Shown one piece after another: positions 26,783 through 36,424 of a stretch of DNA of 64,000 nucleotides (position 1 is its first letter; each line of letters starts with the position of its first letter). Source of the DNA: an uncultured Tenacibaculum sp. (lineage in GTDB: Bacteria; Bacteroidota; Bacteroidia; Flavobacteriales; Flavobacteriaceae); assembly GCF_947494125.1 (NCBI RefSeq), contig NZ_CANLTU010000003.1, positions 62,001 to 126,000 on the forward strand, given 5' to 3'. The position numbers and the translations under genes are program-made. The notes under the pieces were generated by a model, which did no database searches, had not been told where the DNA came from, and saw only the letters and a program-made list of their open reading frames with translations.

Positions 26783-27184
26783 AAACTATAAATAAAGGGT
26801 TGGTATAATTAGTTTAAAATTACATTTACAATAATACGCACATGCTTTTTATTTTTCGCTTTTTTACCTAAGAAAGATTGCAAGCCCATTATTATTAATT
26901 TTTACTCTTAAATCTATCTATTATAATAGCGCGTTCTTTTGTTTATCTTTTCTATAAAACACTTCATTAATTAACCTAGGTGAATGCACTAAATATAATT
27001 TGGGTTGATCTTTGTTACCTTAAAAAAATTCATTTAAAACACGTTTTATTAATCAATAAAAGTGAGCTACCTCACTTTTGTTTAAGTATTAATTTTTCAG
27101 TTTTGTTTTCTATAATAATTATGGAAAAACAATACTAAAAAACTACGCTTAATATGAGTAATAATTCATTGCAAAATAATATCT
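26783..27184. other. Divergent intergenic region with Crp-like palindrome
   Basis: A 402-base region between divergent genes. It holds AAAAGTGAG-CTAC-CTCACTTTT (27058-27079), a perfect 9-bp inverted repeat whose core GTGA-GCTACC-TCAC fits the Crp-type operators of 2.3-3.5 kb. No gene was seen. Confidence 0.5.
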
Positions 27185-29368
27185 ATGTTCAATAAAAGAA
27201 ATCATTTTAAAACAATTATCTATTCGTTTATTATAGTGCTCATACAATCATGTAGTAGTGAAAGTACGGGTAATTTAGTTGAAAGCGACACAACGCCCCC
27301 AAGTATTAAATCATTTACAGTAAATAATATTTCAGATAACAAAATAAAAGCTCCGATAGTAATTAGTACTACTCTTGAGCTTACTATTGATGTTATTGAT
27401 AATGTTGAAGTTACCGATGTTCAGGTTTTTATCGATGACGTTAAAGTGACCAATAGCACCACTGCTCCTTTTAAATTTACCATAAATGTTTCCAACTACA
27501 GCGCTGGAAACCATTTGTTAAAATTTAAAGCTTTAGACGCAGCTGAGAACGCTACTTTATCTAAAGAAATAGCATTTGTTTTAGACAATTCATTGCCATC
27601 TATTAGTAATATTTCTATTGATGAGGGAGCCATAATTAAAGGGACAAATACTTTAACTTTTAAAGTTAGTGACGATGTTGGAATAGACAATGTTGCTATT
27701 CTTTTTGATGGCACTCCTATTGCCAATATTACCAATGAAGAGTATAAAATTGACTTGTTTACTTCTAATATAAATGATGGTAAGCATACTATTGAAATTA
27801 TTGCTACTGATACTAACAAGAACGCATCTAAAAAGTTAATCAACTTTATATCTGATAATACGGGACCTACTATTGTTATAAATGCGATTAATGCCGATGA
27901 TGTAATCTCAGACATCATTAAGTTTTCTCCTAAAGTTACCGATGCGTATTCTGAAATTAGTTCTTTTGAAGTTTTATTCAGAAATAAACGTATTCAGTTT
28001 TTTAATAATGCTACGATTGATTCTTTTGACTTTGACCCGAATGCCTATGCTACTGGTGCTGGTATCTTTAAGTTTATAGCTAAAGATGCTTTAGGAAATA
28101 CTAGCGAACTAGCTATTAATACAACACTAGAACAAATACAAGCGCTTATAAAAATTAAAATCCCACAAGATTATTTTTCTACCAATATTGTAAAGTCTTG
28201 GGTATTTGCATCAAAAATGGATGGAACTCCTATTAACACTGTTAGAATTGTACCTGGAATGACGGAGACTACTCTTAATTCTTCGGAAGCTTTTAGCAAT
28301 ACTGATCATTTTATGATTACTTTCTTTGATGTTTTAAGTAACGGATCTAACAGAATTTCTACTATCCAGCATCTTACGACAAGCTCACCTGGAACTATGC
28401 AGCTTCCATCATTAAATCCGTATTCGAAAGATTCAGAAGCAACCTACGATCTTAAGAATTTTGCTACTTATAATAACATCAAGTCTGCAGGACTCGATTA
28501 TAAAGGTAAAAAGCTAAGTGACTCCCAATATAAGTTAGAGTATTTACAGCCTAAAAAAACGAATCGTATGTATTTCTATTCGCATGGTGCTAGCGACCCT
28601 GCAGGAAGTTATACTTACCAATATGTAAATAGTCCTGTAAATAACGGCTTTAGTTTAAATAGTACAGATTTTAGTAACCAAGATGTTACTGTTAATCAAT
28701 TTATGATTAAAGATTATCTACCGAAATATGATCTTAAACCTGTGTTAACCATCCATGGTTTCGACAATCAGAATGATTATGTTAACAATGTTTATCACGA
28801 ATTATTTAACCAAAAATTTTATACCGCTACGCTTCCTCTTACCTATCCTTTGAATACTAATTTTGATGTGTACAAACACCGTCTTGTTTCTGAAAATTAT
28901 ATTACAGAGCGTAAAGGAACTCCTTTAGCCAATTTCGAAAAACCGAATTGGAAGGTTAAATACGAAGGTGTTTCTGGAAATACCGTAGAAATTACAACTA
29001 GTGGTGCTGCTCATAACGTTGGTAGATTATGGCTTAAAAATAAAAACTCTATAGGTGCTTCTTATGATTATAGTTGGACTTTTGTTTATGACAGTAAGAA
29101 AAACAATGCAGAAGTAATTGTACCTAGCCTTCCTGATGCATTAATGAACTTAGATTTTTATACTTTAACCAAAAATAGCAATCTTTTTTGGCAAGTAAAA
29201 CAAGTAGAGGTTACAGGTTACGATAACATTACTACTTATAAAGAATATGTAAACAATATTCTAAAAAATAACACAAAATATTATACTATTTCAGACCATG
29301 TAGCGTCTGTATACCATGTAAATGGTTATAAAGAGTACCCTGTTTTTATAAAAGACTTATTTAATTAA
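27185..29368 (+). CDS. Lipoprotein with Ig-like repeats
   Basis: A 727-residue protein with a lipoprotein signal: basic start, IIYSFIIVLIQSC and Cys at residue 23, followed by Ser-Ser-Glu. Residues 40-310 contain three bacterial Ig-like repeats (DNVEVTDVQVFIDDVKV..., DDVGIDNVAILFDGTPI..., and a third SEISSFEVLFRN). The C-terminal 400 residues are beta-rich and unrecognised. Likely a surface lipoprotein. A strong terminator follows. It stands between two parts of the cassette array but lacks attC-type flanks itself. Confidence 0.75.
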   Translation: MFNKRNHFKTIIYSFIIVLIQSCSSESTGNLVESDTTPPSIKSFTVNNISDNKIKAPIVISTTLELTIDVIDNVEVTDVQVFIDDVKVTNSTTAPFKFTINVSNYSAGNHLLKFKALDAAENATLSKEIAFVLDNSLPSISNISIDEGAIIKGTNTLTFKVSDDVGIDNVAILFDGTPIANITNEEYKIDLFTSNINDGKHTIEIIATDTNKNASKKLINFISDNTGPTIVINAINADDVISDIIKFSPKVTDAYSEISSFEVLFRNKRIQFFNNATIDSFDFDPNAYATGAGIFKFIAKDALGNTSELAINTTLEQIQALIKIKIPQDYFSTNIVKSWVFASKMDGTPINTVRIVPGMTETTLNSSEAFSNTDHFMITFFDVLSNGSNRISTIQHLTTSSPGTMQLPSLNPYSKDSEATYDLKNFATYNNIKSAGLDYKGKKLSDSQYKLEYLQPKKTNRMYFYSHGASDPAGSYTYQYVNSPVNNGFSLNSTDFSNQDVTVNQFMIKDYLPKYDLKPVLTIHGFDNQNDYVNNVYHELFNQKFYTATLPLTYPLNTNFDVYKHRLVSENYITERKGTPLANFEKPNWKVKYEGVSGNTVEITTSGAAHNVGRLWLKNKNSIGASYDYSWTFVYDSKKNNAEVIVPSLPDALMNLDFYTLTKNSNLFWQVKQVEVTGYDNITTYKEYVNNILKNNTKYYTISDHVASVYHVNGYKEYPVFIKDLFN

Positions 29369-29377
29369 GCAACACAA

Positions 29378-29406
29378 AAGGCAGCTATAATTTAGCTGCC
29401 TTTTTT
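29378..29406 (+). terminator. Terminator of the Ig-like lipoprotein gene
   Basis: GGCAGCTA-TAATT-TAGCTGCC hairpin followed by six T. Confidence 0.85.
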
Positions 29407-29460
29407 AGTCCTATTTAATACTCAATTGCTATTTCCTTTCTTTAAAATAATCTTTCCAAT

Positions 29461-29661
29461 AACTTCTCAGGTTATTTTGTAACACTTCTCTCCTATTCTT
29501 TAACAATAGGAGTCATAATTCTTACGAAACCATCAGCGAGCTTCGCTGATAGAAAAAACTTAAGAATACCATATTCTTTTTTTATGCTATATTCGAAAAA
29601 TCAAAAATTTAGTAAACATTTGAGTTTTATAAAAACACCTAAAAGTTCCGCATATATATAA
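29461..29661. repeat. Gene-less repeat block R2 (one 41-bp-type unit)
   Basis: A short homologue of R1 with one TCAGCGAGCTTCGCTGA palindrome unit (about 29532-29548), the CTCCTATTCTTTAACAATAG left part and a single AAAGTTCCGCATA at the right end. It ends at GTTGGGC (29662-29668), the core that opens the next cassette. Confidence 0.75.
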
Positions 29662-29679
29662 GTTGGGCAATATTTGAAA

Positions 29680-30216
29680 ATGACCGAAATCAAATTATAT
29701 AAATCGAATAAAAAAGTATTGAAATTATTCTTTCTCGCAGCACCTTTAATTGTAGCGGGAATTTGGATGATATTAAGAGAAGACGGAACACAAACTGACC
29801 GAATTATGGGTTGGGTTGGAACAATATTTTTTGGATTAGCCATACCTGTTGGGCTTTTTCATTTATTTGACAAAAGGCCACAGGTTATCATAAACGAAAT
29901 TGGAATCTATGACAGAACAACGCACGATGAATTTATAAATTGGAAAATAATAAAAGACGCTTACCCTATAAACATTTACGGACAACATTTTATTTGTCTT
30001 TTAGTTCCTGAAAATTTCAGACCTTCCAAAAAGAAAAGTAAGTTTTATAAATATGTGGCTAAACTGAATGAAGAATTTGACGCACAAGAATTGAATATAC
30101 AACTCGGACAATTAGAAATGGATACAATAAAATTGACTGAATTTATAATTGCAATGACGCACGCTGAAAAAAGTAAAAAAGCGGAATTAATAAAAACGCT
30201 GCCCAACAAAGTATAA
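29680..30216 (+). CDS. STM3941-like membrane protein
   Basis: A 178-residue protein from ATG 29680 (TTG 29674 is also in frame). Two N-terminal membrane helices (about 15-60) are followed by a PH-like cytoplasmic domain with RPQVIINEIGIYDRTTHDEFINWKIIKDA, as in STM3941-family proteins. Role unknown. The last codons (LPNKV) run into the cassette end GCCCAAC, the complement of the opening core GTTGGGC. This strongly marks it as a cassette gene. Confidence 0.65.
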   Translation: MTEIKLYKSNKKVLKLFFLAAPLIVAGIWMILREDGTQTDRIMGWVGTIFFGLAIPVGLFHLFDKRPQVIINEIGIYDRTTHDEFINWKIIKDAYPINIYGQHFICLLVPENFRPSKKKSKFYKYVAKLNEEFDAQELNIQLGQLEMDTIKLTEFIIAMTHAEKSKKAELIKTLPNKV

Positions 30217-30314
30217 AATTAATTGCTAGTTTTTTCCCACTTGAGAAATCCCTTATTAACCTAGTAAATTAGTTACTTTAAAAACGCAACTAACCTTTTA
30301 TAAAACTGTTAACA
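30201..30314 (+). repeat. attC-like site
   Basis: GCCCAAC (30201) to GTTAACA (30308). GTATAAAATTAATTGC at the left pairs with the GCAACTAACC...TTATA arm at the right. It overlaps the last codons of the 29680 gene. Confidence 0.65.
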
Positions 30315-30341
30315 ACAGTTGTCAAGATAAAAAACATTCTA

Positions 30342-30827
30342 TTGAAAGTAAGAAAGAAACAAGAAGATTTACGGAAACAAATATTATTGAAAATTAAATA
30401 TTATCGACATTCCAAAGGAATAACATTTTTCGATAACTCCTATAATATACTAAAAGAGAAAGTAAGTCTTGAAAATAATGAATTAGAAGTTGCTTTAATA
30501 AAATTTAGTAGGAAAAGCAAGGTATTGTTGACTACTAAAAACATCTATTATTTAGACAAAAATAACATCAGAAAAATAATTGGAGAAAATATTGACCGGT
30601 TTGATTATATGGAATTTATTAATGGAGAAAAGATAATAGAAGAAAAGTCAAGATTAAAAATCTTTTTTTTAAGATTTAAAATGAATTTTAGAATTGGAAC
30701 TTATAGAATTGTGGAGAAGAATAACTCATTTGTTGAGTTAAAAATATGGAAGACAAATTTTGCAGACTGTTTAAATGGAGGAATAAAGAAATTAAAATTT
30801 GTTAGAACTAAATATGAAGGAATATAA
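30342..30827 (+). CDS. Hypothetical cassette protein
   Basis: A 161-residue basic protein read from TTG 30342. No ATG gives a better start, and the frame opens right after the attC. The middle (SKVLLTTKNIYYLDKNNIRKI) resembles PH-like domains that hold a short beta repeat. No membrane helix. No family was recognised. Confidence 0.5.
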   Translation: MKVRKKQEDLRKQILLKIKYYRHSKGITFFDNSYNILKEKVSLENNELEVALIKFSRKSKVLLTTKNIYYLDKNNIRKIIGENIDRFDYMEFINGEKIIEEKSRLKIFFLRFKMNFRIGTYRIVEKNNSFVELKIWKTNFADCLNGGIKKLKFVRTKYEGI

Positions 30828-30918
30828 TCTAGATACTAACAAAATCTATATGAGATGCTCTTCGAAACTCTAGCCATAACCAAAACGCTAGACTCTAACA
30901 ATATAAAAAACTGAATTC

Positions 30919-31170
30919 TTGAAAAAATTAATTTACATAATTGGAGTGTGTGTGTCATTAATAGGAATTCCTCTTTTTTATTTTATGACTATAAATACAA
31001 GAGTAAGTCTAAAATACGAAACGGAGCTTGGAGAATGTATTTCTCAAGTTTCTGGAATTGACCTATGTAAACAACAAGATTTGTTTCTCGTGCTTACATA
31101 TACTAGCGGTATTATATTTCTAATTTTAATAGGTATTTTAAATCATAAAACTTTGAAAAGAAAAGCATAA
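30919..31170 (+). CDS. Small two-helix membrane protein
   Basis: An 83-residue protein, TTG start at 30919. Membrane helices lie at about 3-24 and 54-75, with a loop containing two Cys between them. Function unknown. TTG starts recur in this array (18606, 30342). Confidence 0.5.
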   Translation: MKKLIYIIGVCVSLIGIPLFYFMTINTRVSLKYETELGECISQVSGIDLCKQQDLFLVLTYTSGIIFLILIGILNHKTLKRKA

Positions 31171-31189
31171 AGCAAATTATTATACGGAA

Positions 31190-31326
31190 AAAATTACTCT
31201 CAGTACTATATAATTCATTGCAATACTCCTCTACTATTCAAAACTCTTTCGAACTTTCTATCTGTGATTTATTTGCTAACTTTAGTGCTTAAAACATGCA
31301 ACAAACCATATATATACACGTTGTAC
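31190..31326 (+). repeat. attC-like site, degenerate left end
   Basis: TATATAATTCATTGC pairs with GCAACAAACCATATATA; the right core is GTTGTAC (31320-31326). The left core is not clear. The gene start first suggested at 31296 lies inside this site. Confidence 0.5.
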
Positions 31327-31346
31327 GCAATTTCCCGAACCAAAAA

Positions 31347-31997
31347 ATGGACGAAAAAACAAAAAGACAAATAGAATTACATTCTGCTGGAGCAACGGTA
31401 AGACACAAAAGTTCATTTGAGGAATTAGAGCATTACTCAAACGAAATAAAACTCAAACCTGATTTTATAAAAAAATGGTGCGTTCCTTTCTATATGTTTC
31501 AGATAAATAATACGAATGAATTTATAGAGAAACTTGAACCAATAAAAGCCGATTTGAACACTGAAGTTGTTAAGAATTTACTTGGCGATTTTAATTGGAG
31601 AACACGAATTGTCGGAGCATATTTCTCGACAATAATGGAATTAAAAGAAGTTGAGAATATAATCGGAATTCATCTTTTAAAAAGTCAAGTTTGTTATGCT
31701 GGAACTGGATATTGTTTGACTTTAGCTTCTTTCAATACCAAAAATGGAATTGAATATTTAAAAAAATATCTTGACTATTATTTGACCCAAAAACATTTAT
31801 ATTTTGACCAAAGAGATGCTATGTCCGCTCTAAAATGGACTGACCAACTTAACGGAACAAATGAAATGGAAAAATATTTGGAATTGTATAAAGATTGGAG
31901 TTCTGATAAATATGCCCAAGATTTGGGTTCATCATTTGAAGGATTTAAAAGTCAAATGGAGAGTTTAAATAAAATTAAAACTACTGCTTACAATTAA
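31347..31997 (+). CDS. DUF6000-like protein
   Basis: A 216-residue soluble protein starting at ATG 31347; an earlier ATG at 31296 is inside the attC-like site and is rejected. WCVPFYMFQINN, LLGDFNWRTRIVGAYFSTIM and LLKSQVCYAGTGYCLTLASF resemble the DUF6000 pattern, a family of unknown role seen in varied bacteria. All-helical appearance, no signal peptide. Confidence 0.55.
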   Translation: MDEKTKRQIELHSAGATVRHKSSFEELEHYSNEIKLKPDFIKKWCVPFYMFQINNTNEFIEKLEPIKADLNTEVVKNLLGDFNWRTRIVGAYFSTIMELKEVENIIGIHLLKSQVCYAGTGYCLTLASFNTKNGIEYLKKYLDYYLTQKHLYFDQRDAMSALKWTDQLNGTNEMEKYLELYKDWSSDKYAQDLGSSFEGFKSQMESLNKIKTTAYN

Positions 31998-32015
31998 CAG
32001 ATTTAAAAATACTAT

Positions 32016-32136
32016 GTATAACAAAGTATAAAATTAATTGCTAGCGTTCGCCTTTTCGGAATTTAACGCAGGCTAGTCCAATTTTATTAAATTAGTCGCT
32101 AAAACCACACAACTAACCTTATACGCAACGTTAGCA
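32016..32136 (+). repeat. attC-like site
   Basis: GTATAAC (32016) to GTTAGCA (32130), with GTATAAAATTAATTGC and the CAACTAACCTTATAC arm. The centre has the inverted pair CTAGCGTT/AACGCAGGCTAG. Confidence 0.65.
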
Positions 32137-32152
32137 ATGTTTAACAATAAAG

Positions 32153-32431
32153 GCTCCAAGCACCTTTACAAACTTCTTACCACTCTTTTCTTAGGGTATT
32201 TAGCCTCACTTCTCTCCTATTCTTTAACTATACTAATCATAACTCTTGCGAAACCATCAGCGAACTTCGCTGATAGAAAAAATTTAAGAAAACCATATTC
32301 TTTTTTTATGTTATATTCGAAAACTCAAAAATTTAGTAAATATTTGAGTATTATAAAAACACCTAAAAGTTCCGCATAGCCAGACATATTAGGTAAATAA
32401 CTGGAACAAACAAAGTTCCGCATATACACAA
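32153..32431. repeat. Gene-less repeat block R3 (one 41-bp-type unit)
   Basis: A homologue of R1 and R4 beginning GCTCCAAGCACC. It has one TCAGCGAACTTCGCTGA unit and ends at GTTAGCT (32432-32438). It lies between two cassette cores with no credible gene, so it acts as a cassette without cargo. Confidence 0.7.
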
Positions 32432-32450
32432 GTTAGCTACAACCTGAAAA

Positions 32451-33119
32451 ATGAGATACGTAAAACTAATTTCGATATTTATTTTAATTCTGACTTTCGC
32501 AGGATGTTCAGTAAAGGAATATTATTTCCCAATGTCTGAATTGACTAATGGAAAAGTCTATAAATACGAATGTAAATCTGAACCAATCAAAACCCAATAT
32601 TGGAAATTAACTTCGGATTTAAAAAATCAAATCCTGACTACAGAAGCATACGAAAGTGACTTTAGACAATATGAATTGTTTAAAGAAAAAATTACTGATA
32701 AAGGAACTGAAGTTATTGAATTTACAAGTTATCTTAAAAACCAAAAAGATCTTTTACTTCCAGTTTATAACATTCCGAAAGATGTTGATGTTTTTAAATG
32801 GAATAAAAAAGAACCTTATAAATATTCCGCAGAAACAGATTACGATGGAAAGTATAAAACGATATTTTCAAAAGAAAGAGAATATGTTGGAAAATCTAAA
32901 ATCAGCATTCTCGGAAAAGAACACGAAGCAATTAAACTAAAAGGAAATTATAAAACTGTAGTTGTGAATTCAACAGAGAAATTCGAATACACTCAATACA
33001 GTTATTATATAAAAGGAATTGGTTTAGCGAAAATGGAAAAGGAATATTCAGACGGAAAAAAGGAAACTCTTGAACTGACTGAAATTATGACTATTGACGA
33101 ATGGAATAAAAGGCAGTAG
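32451..33119 (+). CDS. Cassette lipoprotein of unknown function
   Basis: A 222-residue protein with a lipobox LTFAGC (Cys near residue 20). The mature part is beta-rich (KVYKYECKSEP..., VFKWNKKEPYKYSAETDYDG). No family recognised. The cassette opens with GTTAGCT (32432) and closes with AGCTAAC (33118-33124), which overlaps its stop codon: a perfect complementary pair. Confidence 0.65.
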   Translation: MRYVKLISIFILILTFAGCSVKEYYFPMSELTNGKVYKYECKSEPIKTQYWKLTSDLKNQILTTEAYESDFRQYELFKEKITDKGTEVIEFTSYLKNQKDLLLPVYNIPKDVDVFKWNKKEPYKYSAETDYDGKYKTIFSKEREYVGKSKISILGKEHEAIKLKGNYKTVVVNSTEKFEYTQYSYYIKGIGLAKMEKEYSDGKKETLELTEIMTIDEWNKRQ

Positions 33120-33252
33120 CTAACAACGTGTATAATTAATTGCTTTCGTTGTTACTTATTTGGAAAATTCCTTCGGAATTTTCTCGCGTTCGTTTTTGTT
33201 TACTAATTTAGTTACAAAACCACGCAACTAACCATACACCGAACCGTTAGCA
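33118..33252 (+). repeat. attC-like site
   Basis: AGCTAAC (33118) to GTTAGCA (33246). The centre is a strong hairpin GGAAAATTCC/GGAATTTTC, shared with the site near 43800-43915. The right arm CGCAACTAACCATACACC is typical of the array. Confidence 0.7.
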
Positions 33253-33276
33253 CCAATATAAATCAACATCCCACTA

Positions 33277-34038
33277 ATGAACGAAAATTTAGAAAAAGAA
33301 TATGTTTTATCAAGTAGAAAAAGACGAATTGTAGCATATATAATTGACCATTTTGTAATGACATTTCTAATAGTGGGAATGGTATTCTTATCACTTGGAA
33401 CAAATTTTATGGATGAAGATAATTTAAGTAATCCAATGGCTAGAATATTGCCTACGGCGCTTGTTGGTTTTCTTTTATATTTTTCAAAAGACTCTATAAG
33501 AGGAATTAGTCCTGGAAAATGGGTTATGGGAATTATGGTTCGAAATGAAAATAATCCGAATGAGATTCCTTCTTTTGGAAAATTGTTCGTCCGTAATTTA
33601 TTTTTAATTATCTATCCAGTAGAATTTATTGTTCTTGTTTCAAGTCAAGAGAAGAAAAGACTTGGAGATAAAAATGCAAAAGCAATTGTGGTTAAAAATC
33701 CAAACAAACCAACAAAACTTCCAAGAATTTTAGCCTTAGTTGGAATTGGAATTACCTTTTTTACATTTATATTCTTCTTTGCTGGCTCAGCAATGAAAAG
33801 TTCTGATGCATATAAAGTAGCAATATCGGAAATAGGACAAAACGAAGAAATATTATCTGAAATTGGGGGAATAAAAGATTACGGAATGATGCCAACTGGA
33901 AGTTTAAATATTTCTAATGGATATGGCGAAGCTCGATTGAATATAAGAGTTATCGGAAACGAAAAAGATATAAACGTTCGAGTTTATCTAAGTAAAGAAC
34001 CGAATGGAAAATGGGAATTAATAGAACTGAACAAGTAA
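33277..34038 (+). CDS. RDD membrane protein with Coa1-like domain
   Basis: A 253-residue protein. The N-terminal RDD domain (about 10-145) has RRIVAYIIDHFVM (the Arg...Asp) and three helices. After a further helix at about 150-172, the C-terminal part (DAYKVAISEIGQNEEILSEIGGIKDYGMMPTGSLN...GNEKDINVRVYLSK) is like the Coa1/Tim21-type extracytoplasmic domain. The combination is known from Bacteroidota hypothetical proteins; role unknown. Confidence 0.7.
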   Translation: MNENLEKEYVLSSRKRRIVAYIIDHFVMTFLIVGMVFLSLGTNFMDEDNLSNPMARILPTALVGFLLYFSKDSIRGISPGKWVMGIMVRNENNPNEIPSFGKLFVRNLFLIIYPVEFIVLVSSQEKKRLGDKNAKAIVVKNPNKPTKLPRILALVGIGITFFTFIFFFAGSAMKSSDAYKVAISEIGQNEEILSEIGGIKDYGMMPTGSLNISNGYGEARLNIRVIGNEKDINVRVYLSKEPNGKWELIELNK

Positions 34039-34143
34039 AAACTGGAGCTTAAAATCTAAAACACGTTATAGTTCTCATCTTTTTCTATCTAAAGATATTT
34101 AATACAAACTAAAGAAACACGTTGGCAGTAAGACGAAAAAACA

Positions 34144-34662
34144 ATGAAAAAACTGATATTAAAACTGATATTACTATTTACATTTTCAATAGGTTACTCT
34201 CAAGTTTCTGATATACCAGAAATCACAAAAAATGATTTAATCGAACTTATTCAGAAAGCCAAAAATGAAGGGAAAATAAACGACAATTCTTTACTAGTTT
34301 TGGATGAAGAAATTATTTTAAATGTAAATGAAATAACAGATAACCAAAAATTCTTTGGAGAAATTAGAATTATAAATAAAGGAAACAAAGGAATGGTTCA
34401 AATCTATGGTGAAAAGGCTATTAATGGAATAATTATGATTCAGTCTCCTCCAAAAACACCTAAAGAAAGTGATATCGAAATCTCTCGAGGAATTGTTTTG
34501 TTTTTTATTAATGAAAAAGAGGTTTCTGAGAATGAATTAAAAAAATTAAGTCCAGATTCAATTCAAAATGTTCAAGTAATTAAATCGAAAGATGAAATTA
34601 AAAAACACACGGACAAAGAATGTGATGGAATAATAATTATAAAATTAAAGAAAACAAATTAA
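34144..34662 (+). CDS. Secreted protein with TonB-plug-like segment
   Basis: A 172-residue protein with a signal peptide (cleavage near IGYS-Q, residue 19). Residues 95-165 (GMVQIYGEKAINGIIMIQ, then ENELKKLSPDSIQNVQVIKSKDEI) look like the plug of TonB-dependent receptors without a barrel. Such free plug-like domains occur in BlaR1/M56-linked proteins. The cassette core before it is GTTGGCA (34121), with near-complement TACCAAC after it. Confidence 0.6.
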   Translation: MKKLILKLILLFTFSIGYSQVSDIPEITKNDLIELIQKAKNEGKINDNSLLVLDEEIILNVNEITDNQKFFGEIRIINKGNKGMVQIYGEKAINGIIMIQSPPKTPKESDIEISRGIVLFFINEKEVSENELKKLSPDSIQNVQVIKSKDEIKKHTDKECDGIIIIKLKKTN

Positions 34663-34672
34663 TAAAATCCAA

Positions 34673-34806
34673 CTACCAACAATGGCTATAATTAGTTGCT
34701 AGCTTTAGCCTACTTACTAGAGTCCTCGCGGACTTTCTATCTGTAACTTATTTGCTAACTTTAGTACTTAAACCACGCAACGAAACCATACACAAACACG
34801 TTGTAC
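34673..34806 (+). repeat. attC-like site
   Basis: CTACCAAC (34673) to GTTGTAC (34800). Inner CCTCGCGGAC hairpin and the TAACTTTAGTACTTAAACCACGCAAC-type right arm are shared with 18445-18576. Confidence 0.65.
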
Positions 34807-34818
34807 ACAATTAAACGA

Positions 34819-35751
34819 ATGAGAACAACATCAATAATTTTAATTCTAATTTTTGTTGGACTTGTTTCCTGCAAACAGAACAAACAGGAAAAAGAACATA
34901 CAACTTCTGAAAAATTAGAATTTATAAAAATCATAAAAGAGGATTATGAACTTTATAAGCCAAATAAAGAAGCTAAAGCTGTTTTAATTCTATTTGGAGG
35001 TTATCCTGAGACTGCAGAAGATATCAAGCGAGAATTTAAAATACTTGATATTGCAAGAAAAAATAATATTGCTGTTATACTATCCAATTTTAATCAAAAA
35101 TTATGGCTTGAGGAAAACGAAAAACACAAACTAGCAAAAAATTTACAAGATATAATTGTGACAAATCAGTTACCAACCGACAATATCGTTATTGGTGGCT
35201 TTTCAAGTGGTGGAGTTATAAGTCTTTTAATAAGCAATTTTATAGTTGAAATGAAACAATTCTATATTGATCCAAAAGGAGTATTTATTGTGGATTCGCC
35301 AATAGACTTAGTGGCATTGTATAAATCTTCAGAAAAAAATATAGCCCGAAATTTTTCAGAATCATCTATTCAAGAAAGCACTTGGTTGTTAGAGACTTTA
35401 GGTGATAACTTTGGAAACCCGAAAGATGATATTAAAAAATATGAGGACAAAGCTGTATTCACATTTAGTACTAATAACACTTCTAATTTAAAGAAGTTAA
35501 AAAGGACTAAAATTAGACTTTATACAGAACCTGATACTCTTTGGTGGAAAAAGAATCGAATGGCGGATTATGAACAAATGAATGCTTTCTATATCAAAAA
35601 ATTATCCGAGAGCCTAAAAATAAAAGGGTTTGAAAAAGTTGAATATATCCCGACAGAAAATAAAGGATATCGAGCAAATGGTGAAAGACACCCTCATAGT
35701 TGGACTATTGTAGATAAAAATGACTTGATGAACTGGATATTAACAAAATAA
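34819..35751 (+). CDS. Alpha/beta-hydrolase lipoprotein
   Basis: A 310-residue protein from ATG 34819 (the earlier frame to 34801 lies on the cassette core). Lipobox VGLVSC with Cys near residue 19. AVLILFGGYPETAED and IGGFSSGGVISLL give the oxyanion loop and the nucleophile elbow G-x-S-x-G (Ser near 134). A late GERHPHSW supplies a candidate His. Likely a periplasmic or surface esterase or peptidase; substrate unknown. Cassette ends GTTGTACAC and GTGTACAAC are perfect complements. Confidence 0.65.
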   Translation: MRTTSIILILIFVGLVSCKQNKQEKEHTTSEKLEFIKIIKEDYELYKPNKEAKAVLILFGGYPETAEDIKREFKILDIARKNNIAVILSNFNQKLWLEENEKHKLAKNLQDIIVTNQLPTDNIVIGGFSSGGVISLLISNFIVEMKQFYIDPKGVFIVDSPIDLVALYKSSEKNIARNFSESSIQESTWLLETLGDNFGNPKDDIKKYEDKAVFTFSTNNTSNLKKLKRTKIRLYTEPDTLWWKKNRMADYEQMNAFYIKKLSESLKIKGFEKVEYIPTENKGYRANGERHPHSWTIVDKNDLMNWILTK

Positions 35752-35757
35752 AACTGT

Positions 35758-35824
35758 GTACAACAAAAAATATAAGTAATAGCTTCCTATCGTTAGTTAC
35801 TATTCATACCAAAACACGTTAACA
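35758..35824 (+). repeat. Short attC-like site
   Basis: GTACAAC (35758) to GTTAACA (35818), only 67 bases, with a small central inverted repeat. It opens the gene-less cassette holding R4. Confidence 0.55.
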
Positions 35825-35840
35825 ATATATAACAACAAAT

Positions 35841-36424
35841 GCTCCAAGCACCTGTACAAACTTCTTAGTTAGCTCTTCTCAGGCCATTTAGCCCCACTTC
35901 GCTACTATTCTTTAGCAATAGTAACCATAATTATTACAAAACTGTCAGCGAACTTCGCTGATGAAATAAATATAAAACGGAACCATCAGCGAACTTCGCT
36001 GATACAATAAATATAAAACGAAACCATCAGCGAGCTTCGCTGACGAAATAAATACAAAACGAAACCATCAGCGAGCTTCGCTGATGAAATAAATACAGCA
36101 CGAAACCGTCAGCGAGCTTCGCTGATAAAATAAATATAGCACGAAACCGTCAGCGAGATTCGCTGATAGAAAAAACACAAAACAACCTTACTTTCAACCC
36201 ATTATACCCCTAACTAACATACCCTAAGTGATTCCCCTGTTAAAAAAATAGAGAAAAACCTTACTTATAGTATGGTTTTCCGTAGAATTAGCTTCTTTTT
36301 TTACGTTACATTCGAAAACTCGAAAAATTTAGTGAATATTTTGAGGAGTATAACGACTGTTAAAAATATCATATAATCAGTCACATTAGGTAAATAACAT
36401 AAATAATTTCCTGTATATAAACAA
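35841..36424. repeat. Gene-less repeat block R4 with six 41-bp units
   Basis: Begins GCTCCAAGCACC like R3. Six units with an exact 41-base period start at 35946, 35987, 36028, 36069, 36110 and 36151. The right part matches R1. It ends at GTTGTAA (36425-36431), the core of the next cassette. No credible gene. Confidence 0.8.

Noticed and set aside
31296..31346. Earlier start for the DUF6000-like gene
   Set aside because: The ATG lies inside the attC-like site, upstream of the cassette core, so it belongs to the previous cassette's site.
32137..32379. 80-residue plus-strand ORF
   Set aside because: It is the translation of repeat block R3; the homologous blocks R1, R2 and R4 do not keep the frame.
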